A stretch of DNA of 64,000 bases from Myxococcales bacterium (GTDB lineage Bacteria > Myxococcota_A > Polyangia > Polyangiales > Ga0077539): NCBI GenBank assembly GCA_013298625.1, contig JAAFIF010000015.1, positions 62,001 to 126,000 on the forward strand, given 5' to 3'. Within the stretch, counting starts at the first letter, position 1, and each line of letters opens with the position of its first letter. The position numbers and the translations under genes are program-made. This document shows positions 45,891 through 53,876 of the stretch, one piece after another. The notes beneath the pieces were generated by a model that worked only from the letters and a program-made list of their open reading frames with translations, was not told the origin of the DNA and searched no databases.

Positions 45891-46481
45891 GTGAGCGAGA
45901 CCACGCGGAGCGCCGCGACCACGAGCACGCCGAAGGTGAAGGGGGTCGCGTTTCGCTCGGTTCTTGCGGCGCTCGAAGAGCTGCGAGGGCGCGCGGTGGT
46001 CGAGCGCGTGCTCGGCAGGCTCTCGGCGGACGACCGCTCGTCGATCGAGTTTCGCGTGGTGAACACCGGTTGGTATCCGATCGAGCTGTACCGCGCGCTC
46101 TTCGCTGCGATCGTCGTCGAGACGGGCGAGGGCGAGGCGATCGTGCGCGCGATCGGCGCTGCTGCCGTGCGCCGCGACGTCACGGGCGTGTACCGGTTGA
46201 TGTTCAAGATCCTCTCGCCCGAGAGCGTGTTGGCGCTCGCGAGCAAGCTCTTCGGCTTCTATTACGACACGGGCGCGGTCACGATCGTCGAGCGTCGCGC
46301 GCGCTACGCGCGCTCGGAGTACAAGGGCTGCCGGGGCTTCGGCGAGCACATGTGGCTCGAGCTGCTGGGCTCGAGCGAAGAGATGCTGCGCATCGGCGGG
46401 GCGAGCAATGCGCGCGGACGGATCGTGCGCGGGGGCTCGGACCTCGAGTCGACGTGCGTGATCGAAGTGAGCTGGGACTGA
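45891..46481 (+). CDS. TIGR02265/DUF2378-like myxobacterial family protein
   Basis: VKGVAFRSVLAALEELRG, WYPIELYRALFAAIV, VYRLMFKILSPESVLALASKLFGFYYDTGAVTI. Confidence 0.75.
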   Translation: MSETTRSAATTSTPKVKGVAFRSVLAALEELRGRAVVERVLGRLSADDRSSIEFRVVNTGWYPIELYRALFAAIVVETGEGEAIVRAIGAAAVRRDVTGVYRLMFKILSPESVLALASKLFGFYYDTGAVTIVERRARYARSEYKGCRGFGEHMWLELLGSSEEMLRIGGASNARGRIVRGGSDLESTCVIEVSWD

Positions 46482-46499
46482 GCGCGCCGCGCAGGGCGA

Positions 46500-48257
46500 T
46501 CAGCCCTTGGCGCGCACGAGTCGGCCAGCGCGAGTGCCGGTGAGCGCTCCGTCGACGGCGGCGAGCTGGCCGTGGACAACGGTGGCGCGAAAGCCCTCGA
46601 CGCCTTGCAGGAGCCTGCGGCCGCCGGCGGGAAGGTCGCGGACGATCTTGGGCATTCCGAGCTTGAGGTGGGCGTGGTCGATGACGTTGAGGTCCGCGCG
46701 CATCCCTTTGCGAATCACGCCGCGATCACGGAGCCCGAGGTAATCCGCGCCGTCCTTGGCGAGCATCTGCACGATGCGCTCGACGGGGATCTTGGCTCCC
46801 TCGCGGTCTCGACCCCAGTAGCTCAGAAAGAAGCTCGGAAAGCTCGCGTCGCACACGGTCCCGACGTGCGCTCCGCCGTCGCTCAGGCCCGGCATCGAGA
46901 GCGGGTGGGTGAGCATGGTGTAGAGCGCTTCGTCGCTGAACTCGGTGTAGTTGTAGATCGGCAGGTAGATCAGCCGCCTTCCGTCGTCTTCGAGCAGGGC
47001 GTCGTAGAGGACCTCGAGCGTGGGCTTGTTCTGCTGCAGGGCGCGCGCATAGAGCGACTGCGAGCGCGAAGGGAGGTAGTTGGGCGTCGCGCCGTCCATC
47101 GGAAACAAGCGCATCGCGGCGAAGTCCATGTTCTGAATGAACTTGTCCGCGAGGGGCGGGACGGGGCTGCCGTCCCCTGCGACGGGGTCGCTCGTTTCGC
47201 TGAGGATTCGCGCGCGAAACGCGGGGTCGCGCATCGCCGCGACGCGCTCGCTGAGCGGCAGGTGCGCGACGCGCTTGTAGCTCGGAAAGCCCATAAACGG
47301 GTGCAGCGTGCACTCGAGTCCGATCACCACGCCGATGGGCCTGGGCGCGACTTGAAAGCGAAAGGTTGTGCCCTCTGCGTTGGTCTTCTCGGCGCGCGTG
47401 ATGATTCGCTTCCACTGTTCGGAGTCGAGGTCGCGCTGCGCGAGCGAGACCGAGAACGGGCGTCCCGAGGCCTTGGCCATCTGCTCGAGCAACGAATACT
47501 CGGCGTCGAATCGCTCGGGGCCGAGGGTCATGTCGAAGTCGCTGACCGCTTGAATGACCCCGCGTCCGACGTCGCGAAACGCCTGAGCGATCCCGCACAG
47601 CTCTCGCGCTTCTGCGTCGGCCGCGGGGGTGTCTTCTCCGCGCGCGGACTTGTGATTGTCCGAGCGCCCCGTGGAGAAGCCGATCGCGCCGGCTTCGAGC
47701 GCCTCGCGCACGATCGCGCGCATCTTCTGGATCTCGTCGTCTGTGGGGATCTCTCGCGCGAGCCCGCGCTCTCCCATGACGAACACCCGCAGCGGGTCGT
47801 GGGTGATTTGTGCGGCGACGTCGAGCGCCATGGGCACGTCGAGCGCGTCCATGTACTCGCCAAACGTCTCCCAGCGCCACTTGATGCCCTCGGCCAGCGC
47901 CGAGCCGGGGATGTCCTCGACGCCCTCCATGAGCTCGATGAGCCGCTCGCGGTGCTCTTTGCGAACGGGGGCGAACCCGACGCCGCAGTTGCCCATCACG
48001 CACGTCGTGACGCCGTGCAAGACCGTGGGGACGAGGTCGGGATCCCAGGTGATTTGCCCGTCGTAGTGACAGTGAAGGTCGACGAAGCCCGGCGTGACGA
48101 TGGCCCCTTCGGCGTCGATCGTGCGCGCGGCGGCGCCGTCGATCTTGTCGCCCACTTCGACGATCACGCCGTCGCGGACGGCGATGTCGCCGCGATAGGC
48201 GGCGGAGCCGGTGCCGTCGACGATGGTTCCCCCAACGATTTTCAGGTCGTACGTCAT
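46500..48257 (-). CDS. D-aminoacylase / N-acyl-D-amino-acid deacylase-like amidohydrolase
   Basis: GFVDLHCHYDGQITWDPDLVPTVLHGVTTCVMGNCGVGFAP, GLSDGGAHVG, ADLNVID. Confidence 0.92.
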   Translation of the reverse strand: MTYDLKIVGGTIVDGTGSAAYRGDIAVRDGVIVEVGDKIDGAAARTIDAEGAIVTPGFVDLHCHYDGQITWDPDLVPTVLHGVTTCVMGNCGVGFAPVRKEHRERLIELMEGVEDIPGSALAEGIKWRWETFGEYMDALDVPMALDVAAQITHDPLRVFVMGERGLAREIPTDDEIQKMRAIVREALEAGAIGFSTGRSDNHKSARGEDTPAADAEARELCGIAQAFRDVGRGVIQAVSDFDMTLGPERFDAEYSLLEQMAKASGRPFSVSLAQRDLDSEQWKRIITRAEKTNAEGTTFRFQVAPRPIGVVIGLECTLHPFMGFPSYKRVAHLPLSERVAAMRDPAFRARILSETSDPVAGDGSPVPPLADKFIQNMDFAAMRLFPMDGATPNYLPSRSQSLYARALQQNKPTLEVLYDALLEDDGRRLIYLPIYNYTEFSDEALYTMLTHPLSMPGLSDGGAHVGTVCDASFPSFFLSYWGRDREGAKIPVERIVQMLAKDGADYLGLRDRGVIRKGMRADLNVIDHAHLKLGMPKIVRDLPAGGRRLLQGVEGFRATVVHGQLAAVDGALTGTRAGRLVRAKG

Positions 48258-48297
48258 TGCGAAGACACTTCTTTCGCGCGCGTGCGCTCGGTGCAGC

Positions 48298-48828
48298 TCA
48301 GAGGTACTTCTCGATCTCGCGCGCGAGGGATTCTTCGGTCTCGTCCCCGCTCGCCGCGCGGCGGATCATCCCCGTGCGATCGATGAGCACGGTCGTTGGA
48401 AGGTACCGCACGTCCCACGCTCTTTGCGTGGCCACTTGCGCGGACGTCTGCGTGTAGGTCAGCCCGAACCGCCGCTGAAACGCCGGGACGAGCCCAGGCC
48501 CATCCTCGTCTACATTGACGCCAACCACGACGAGCCCGCGCGATTCGTAGCGCTGTGACAGGCGCTGGAGCGTCGGCGAAAGCCGCGCGCACGGGCCGCA
48601 CCAGGTCGCCCAGAAGTCCAAGAGAACGACCTTTCCTCGCACGGCGCCGAGGTCGAAGCGGTCGGGCCCGACGGCGTTGGCGTGGACGATCTCGAGGTTG
48701 AGCGGCGGCGCGGGCCGCGGGCGATTGGCGATCCACGGCCCGACGACGAACACCACCAGCGCCGAGACCACGGCGATGAAGGGGTAGATGGCGCGGCTGT
48801 TCCAGAAGGCACGAAGTCGGTCGAGCAT
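48298..48828 (-). CDS. Membrane-anchored TlpA-like thioredoxin-fold protein
   Basis: N-terminal TM YPFIAVVSALVVFVVGPWI; LLDFWATWCGPCARLSPTLQRL; start at 48828. Confidence 0.92.
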   Translation of the reverse strand: MLDRLRAFWNSRAIYPFIAVVSALVVFVVGPWIANRPRPAPPLNLEIVHANAVGPDRFDLGAVRGKVVLLDFWATWCGPCARLSPTLQRLSQRYESRGLVVVGVNVDEDGPGLVPAFQRRFGLTYTQTSAQVATQRAWDVRYLPTTVLIDRTGMIRRAASGDETEESLAREIEKYL

Positions 48829-48892
48829 GGGCGTTGGTGAGCGAGGGTATGCCGCGCCCAGGGCAGTGCGTCGAGGGCCAAACCCAGCCCGA

Positions 48893-48930
48893 CCGCCATG
48901 GCGGCCGCCATGGTGGACCGCCATGGCGGT
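48893..48930. repeat. Three abutting CCGCCATGG(C/T)GG palindromes in a divergent promoter region
   Basis: 48893-48904, 48905-48916, 48917-48930. Confidence 0.8.
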
Positions 48931-49000
48931 TCGCAGGATGAATGGTGAATTTGCTGGCAGATCGCGGTGGCTCGATTGCTGCTGACCGTCCGCATGCGCG

Positions 49001-49897
49001 ATGCAGACGCCGTTCGACACGCTGGCCAAAGTGCTCATCGACGGGTGCCTCGCGCCCGAATGCAGGGTCGACCTCGAAGCGCTCGCGTCGAGCGAGCCGC
49101 TCTACGCCGACGCGGTGATCGATCCGCCGAGAGACCCTCGCGCGCTGCTCGAGCGAGGCTTGCTCGGCCGCATCGGGACCGAGCGATGCGTGATCGAAGC
49201 GTTCGCGCGGGTGGTGAGCGTCGAGGACGTCGACCGGTGTATGGCTCGCGCGTCGCTGCTGCGCGCCGCCGGTCGGGGTCGCGCGTTGTGGGTGATTTCT
49301 CCGGGCGTCGCGCGGTCGGTGATCGCCGAGTGGTCGCTGCGAGAGAGCGCCCTCTGGGGACGGGGCGTGTTCGTGTCGCGCGTGCAGCGCGCGCCTCGGT
49401 TGATCGTGCTGCCGAGGCTCCCGCGGACGCGCGAGACGCTGCTGTTGCGCTTGATGGGGCGGAGCCGCGTGCTCCGCGCTGCGATCAGCGACGCGCGGGC
49501 GCTGCCGGAGGGGGCGTGGGAGCGAGGGTTCATCCTGCGCGCTCTCTTGCGCGTGCGCGAGGATCTCGCCAGGATGACCGGAAGCGAAGCAGAGCGAGAG
49601 GAGTTCATCATGCGGTACCAAGAGGTCGCGGCGTGGGCCGATCAGCTGATGGCGTCCGTGCGCGCCGAAGGCGAAGCGCGCGGTGAAGCGCGCGGTGAAG
49701 CGCGCGGTGAAGCGCGTGGTGAAGCACGCGGTGAAGCGGACGCGTTGCGCACGGTGCTCGTCGCGAGGGGATTTGCGATTCGCGAGGACGTCGAGCGTCG
49801 AATCCGCGCATGCTCGGACGTCTCCACGCTGCGTGTCTGGATCGCGCGCTCGGTGACGGCTGCGTCGATCGACGCGGTGTTCGACGGTGAATCGTGA
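49001..49897 (+). CDS. Hypothetical protein with GEAR tetrapeptide repeats near the C-terminus (Rpn/PD-(D/E)XK transposase-like architecture, uncertain)
   Basis: Continuous ORF; EGEARGEARGEARGEARGEARGEA before a C-terminal helical tail. Confidence 0.75.
   Translation: MQTPFDTLAKVLIDGCLAPECRVDLEALASSEPLYADAVIDPPRDPRALLERGLLGRIGTERCVIEAFARVVSVEDVDRCMARASLLRAAGRGRALWVISPGVARSVIAEWSLRESALWGRGVFVSRVQRAPRLIVLPRLPRTRETLLLRLMGRSRVLRAAISDARALPEGAWERGFILRALLRVREDLARMTGSEAEREEFIMRYQEVAAWADQLMASVRAEGEARGEARGEARGEARGEARGEADALRTVLVARGFAIREDVERRIRACSDVSTLRVWIARSVTAASIDAVFDGES
49670..49738 (+). repeat. 12-bp in-frame tandem repeat GGTGAAGCGCGC (about 5.7 copies)
   Basis: Read directly; encodes (GEAR)n. Confidence 0.95.
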
Positions 49898-49937
49898 GAT
49901 CGAGAGCCTGATGTTTGGGGGGAGCGAAAAGACGCTG

Positions 49938-51302
49938 ATGAAGAACGTGTTGTTCTGCGCTGCGGCGCTGTGCTCCTGCGCTCCTTCGATGCCGTCGGCG
50001 CGGACGCGGGTTCAGCCAGCGCTGGTCGCAGCTGAAGACGTCGCGCAGGTGGGGGCGCCGGACGCTGCGGCCGCGATCGACGCGGGGCCTCGCGATCCGC
50101 TGCTCGCGCTCGCGGACGAGATCACCGAACGAATGACTCGCGTGCGGCAGCTTCCGTTGCGCGCGCCCATCTCGTCGGGGACGCTGTCGCGCGCAGAGAT
50201 CCTCGCGCGGCTGCGCACGCGTGTCGGCGAAGAGTACCGCGCTGACGAGCTCGACCGCGAAGGCGCCCTCTACCGCGTCACTGGACTGTGGAACGACCGT
50301 CGCGACTACGCCGAGACCTCGTTTGCGCTTCTCGAAGAGCAAGTGGCGGGCTTCTACGACCCGACGCGCAAGCACTTGTTCGTGGCCTCGTGGCTGTCTC
50401 CCTTCACGCAGGGGCCGACGCTCGCGCACGAGATCACGCACGCGCTGCAGGATCAGCACTTCGACATCGCGCGGTTCACGCGGCACGAGCGGGGCGCAGG
50501 AGATCGACAGCTCTCGGCGATGACGGTGGTCGAGGGCGACGCGACCCTGGCGACCGTGGCGTTCTCCGGCGGGCGTTCGATGCTCGTCGCGCAGGGGCGA
50601 GTCGCGCTGCAACAGCTGCAGGGCGCGGTCGGCGGCGGAGAGCGGCTGTCGAGCGCGCCGCTGGTGCTGCGCGAGACGCTGATCTTTCCGTACCGCGAGG
50701 GGCTGCGGCTGTGCGTAGATGCGTATGAATCCGGCGGATGGAGCGCTGTCGACGCGCTCTTGCGCGAGCCGCCCGCGTCGACCGAGCAGGTGTTGCACGC
50801 GGACAAGCTCGCCTCGCGCGAGGCTCCCGTGGCCGTCAGCGTCGAGCTTCCAACGGCGCTCGCGGGCACGCACGAGCTGGGGTACTTCGAGACGTTCGGC
50901 GAGCTCGGCGTGCAGCTCTGGCTGCGCACGTGGTTGAGCGAAGACGTCGCCGTGGATGCTGCAGCTGGGTGGGGCGGCGATCGCGCAGCGCTGCTCGTGC
51001 CGCGCGGGACGACCGCGGTCACCGCGCAGACGCGCGTGGGATCTCTTTGGTTGATCGCGATGGACTCGAGTCCGTTCGAGCGCGAGGCGCTCGCGCTCGA
51101 GCGGGCCGTGGTGGGCTATCTGCGGCAGCGGTATCCCCGGGCGCGGCGCGCGCGGGTGGCGGGCGCGACGCACGCGCTGCGCGTGAGCGAGACGGAGGTT
51201 TCGTTGGTCGCCTCGCGAGGCAGAAGCGTGCTGATCGCTGAGGGCATCCCCGCGGCGAGCGCGGCGGACGTGGTGCGGGAGGCGCTGTCGCGCGCTCCAT
51301 AG
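49938..51302 (+). CDS. Putative zinc metallopeptidase lipoprotein (HExxH)
   Basis: MKNVLFCAAALCSCAPS lipobox; LAHEITHALQDQHFD; downstream VVEGDATLATVAF. Confidence 0.8.
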   Translation: MKNVLFCAAALCSCAPSMPSARTRVQPALVAAEDVAQVGAPDAAAAIDAGPRDPLLALADEITERMTRVRQLPLRAPISSGTLSRAEILARLRTRVGEEYRADELDREGALYRVTGLWNDRRDYAETSFALLEEQVAGFYDPTRKHLFVASWLSPFTQGPTLAHEITHALQDQHFDIARFTRHERGAGDRQLSAMTVVEGDATLATVAFSGGRSMLVAQGRVALQQLQGAVGGGERLSSAPLVLRETLIFPYREGLRLCVDAYESGGWSAVDALLREPPASTEQVLHADKLASREAPVAVSVELPTALAGTHELGYFETFGELGVQLWLRTWLSEDVAVDAAAGWGGDRAALLVPRGTTAVTAQTRVGSLWLIAMDSSPFEREALALERAVVGYLRQRYPRARRARVAGATHALRVSETEVSLVASRGRSVLIAEGIPAASAADVVREALSRAP

Positions 51303-51400
51303 CGCGGCGAGTGGACGAAACCCGGCGGTGTCCGCGACGCTGCGAATGTGTCGGGGCGGGTGGCACGAAGGGGGGTGTCCGTGGTTTCGTTCGGGAGTCG

Positions 51401-52747
51401 ATGATGATGCTTCGTCATTTCTCTTTGGTGCTCGTGTGCCTCGGCTCGTTTGCGTGCGCCGAGACCGCGCAGCAGAGCGCACAGCAAGACAACGCCGCGC
51501 AGTCTGCGATGCGCAACCGCCCACGGCGAACTGCGGCGCGGCGGGCGCTTCGTGACGCGGCAGCGCAGGCGCGAGAGTGCCTTCCGCTCAACGTCGAGCG
51601 GGCTGACGTCGCGGGATCGTTCGTCGGGACGACCGGCCGATACGCGGTCGAGAGCGTGCTCGGAGAGAACATCGGGCGCGAGCAACGCGAGTGCATTCGG
51701 GCGGCGTTCGAGGGCGCGCGGGTGCTTCCGTTTCGCGCGGCGCGCTACGAAATGAGCGAGGTCGTATCGCGTGCGTCGGCGAGCGACGGCGCGACGAGCA
51801 GCGGAGGAGAAGCGCCGGTCACCGCGGGCGCTGCGGACGCAGGCGCGCAGCCTACGGTCACAGCGGACGCAGGGACGGCCGCGACGGCTTCGGCGACCAC
51901 TGCGACCACTGCCACCACGCCGCCGAGCGACGCGGGCGCGACCAGCGTGACGGGCGCTTCGAGCGGGGCGAGCACGGTGGCCACGAATTCAAGTGGCGCG
52001 GCGAGCGCGACGAGCGCTTCGACGACGGCGAGCGAGCCGAACGGAGCCTCTGCAGGCGCGGGTTCGATCGAGCAGAACGCCGTGGCCAACATCATGCGAA
52101 CGCGCACCAACGTCGTGCGCGCTTGCTACCAGAATCAGCTCGCGCGCGAGCCCTTGCTGCGGGCGCGGGTGAGGGTGCGCTTTACGATCGACGCGGCGGG
52201 GCTGGTGACGCAAGCGTCGAGCACGGCCGTCGCAGAGGCGGGCGACCCCGACCGGGTGTCGGACCTCGCTCGTTGCGTCGAGGGGATCATTCGAGGAACG
52301 ACCTTTCCTGCCCGCGCGGGAGCGTCGCCCGCGGAGGTCTCGATGCCGTTCGTCTTCTCGCCCGGCGCGCCCTCGGCGACGGTCGCGAGCGCTTCCAACG
52401 CAGGGTCGAGCGCGCCTGCCGCCGCCATCGCCACGCCCGGCACGCTCGACCGCGAGCGGGTCGCCGCGACGATCCGCGCGCGCATGCCGCAGCTGTCGCA
52501 GTGTTATGCGCGCGCGTCGCAGCAAGACCCGCAGCTCGCCGGCCGCGTGACGGTGCGCTTCGTGGTCAACCCAGACGGTCGCGTCGCCGACGTGCAGTCG
52601 ACGCCTACGACGCAGGCAGGCGTGCCGACGCACATGACCGACGTCGCGCGCTGCGTGCAGTCCGCGTTCTTCGGCTTCGTGTTCTCACCGCCGACCGGAG
52701 GGGCCGCGGCCGCGGTGCTCCCGCTCGACTTCGGGCCCACTTCGTAA
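51401..52747 (+). CDS. AgmX/PglI C-terminal (TonB-like) domain protein, two copies
   Basis: VRACYQNQLAREPLLRARVRVRFTIDAAGLVTQ and LSQCYARASQQDPQLAGRVTVRFVVNPDGRVADV; signal MMMLRHFSLVLVCLGSFACAE. Confidence 0.88.
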   Translation: MMMLRHFSLVLVCLGSFACAETAQQSAQQDNAAQSAMRNRPRRTAARRALRDAAAQARECLPLNVERADVAGSFVGTTGRYAVESVLGENIGREQRECIRAAFEGARVLPFRAARYEMSEVVSRASASDGATSSGGEAPVTAGAADAGAQPTVTADAGTAATASATTATTATTPPSDAGATSVTGASSGASTVATNSSGAASATSASTTASEPNGASAGAGSIEQNAVANIMRTRTNVVRACYQNQLAREPLLRARVRVRFTIDAAGLVTQASSTAVAEAGDPDRVSDLARCVEGIIRGTTFPARAGASPAEVSMPFVFSPGAPSATVASASNAGSSAPAAAIATPGTLDRERVAATIRARMPQLSQCYARASQQDPQLAGRVTVRFVVNPDGRVADVQSTPTTQAGVPTHMTDVARCVQSAFFGFVFSPPTGGAAAAVLPLDFGPTS

Positions 52748-52792
52748 CGACACGGCGACCACCGCGCCGGCACACCTTCGAGAATCGCAGCG

Positions 52793-53611
52793 ATGCAGCG
52801 AACGATCACACTGGCCACGGTCGTCGCCGTGGGGGGACTCTGGGCAGCGGCGTGCACCGACGGCGCAGCGCAGGCGCGCGCGCAGCAAGCGAGCAACACT
52901 ACCCGTCGCGATCGACCGACGAGCCGCAGCGTCGAGCGCGCGTTCGCGCGGGTGCAGGACGAGGTCGCGCGGTGCTTGACCGCCGATGTGCCCGCGGTGC
53001 GCGCGGTGGGCGCGTTCGACGGAGACGACGGCGGGTTTGCGCTCGAGTCGCTGCGCACGCCCTCGGGAGCTGAGCCTCCGTTCGCCATCGCGACGTGCGT
53101 TCGCACCATCGTCGAGCGGGCGAGGGTGAGGCCGTTTCGGGCGGACTCCGAGCACGCAGAGCGCGAGTTCTCTGCGACGATCACCGCGACCGCCGCGCCA
53201 AGCAGCGCTGCGTCGAGCACGAGCGCGACGATCCCCACCGCGAACAGCAGCGGGGTGATCACCTCGGGCTCGCTTCGCTTCGGAACGGGGCCCGAAGACC
53301 TCGTTCGCCGCGAGCACGACGCGCTTCAGCGCTGCTTCGAGCAAGCGAGCGAGCAGGCGCCGAGCCTCGAGGGCGAGGTCGAAGTGCGCTTCACCCTCGA
53401 TGCGCGCGGCCGCGTGTTGCAGACGAGCCACCGCGTGAGCCGCGAGCACAACGGCAACGGGCTGTTCGCGCTGGTGGGCGAGTGCATCGAGGCCCACGTG
53501 CGGCTGATCGCGTTCGGCGCGCAGAGCGACGGTGGGTCGCTGCACGTCGTGCCGATCGCGTTTGGTGGCCGAGAGCACTTTGCTCCGGCGCAGACCCTCC
53601 CCGTCGAGTGA
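52793..53611 (+). CDS. AgmX/PglI-like C-terminal domain lipoprotein
   Basis: ALQRCFEQASEQAPSLEGEVEVRFTLDARGRVLQ; follows the paralogous gene by 45 bp. Confidence 0.82.
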   Translation: MQRTITLATVVAVGGLWAAACTDGAAQARAQQASNTTRRDRPTSRSVERAFARVQDEVARCLTADVPAVRAVGAFDGDDGGFALESLRTPSGAEPPFAIATCVRTIVERARVRPFRADSEHAEREFSATITATAAPSSAASSTSATIPTANSSGVITSGSLRFGTGPEDLVRREHDALQRCFEQASEQAPSLEGEVEVRFTLDARGRVLQTSHRVSREHNGNGLFALVGECIEAHVRLIAFGAQSDGGSLHVVPIAFGGREHFAPAQTLPVE

Positions 53612-53620
53612 TGCGGGCGC

Positions 53621-53794
53621 TCAGCCCGCGGCAGGCGCGGCCTTCGCGCGCGACTTCTTCTTCTCGGCCGGCTTGGCCACGGCGGCGCGTGCTTCGCGCG
53701 TCTCCGTCGCGCGCCTTGCTGCGCGGGCCTTCTTCTTTGCTTGCGCCTTGCGCTGAAGCATCTTGTTCGAGTGACGGCGATCGCCCTTGCCCAT
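53621..53794 (-). CDS. Small (57-aa) highly basic protein, MGKGDRR- N-terminus
   Basis: MGKGDRRHSNKMLQRKAQAKKKARAARRATETREARAAVAKPAEKKKSRAKAAPAAG; own start at 53794. Confidence 0.7.
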   Translation of the reverse strand: MGKGDRRHSNKMLQRKAQAKKKARAARRATETREARAAVAKPAEKKKSRAKAAPAAG

Positions 53795-53876
53795 CGTGAA
53801 CTCCTGCTGCGTATCCACAGGACTCTGCAGTCCCGAAAAATGTGTGGGCGGTGCGGGTACCATTCGCATCGCCGCG

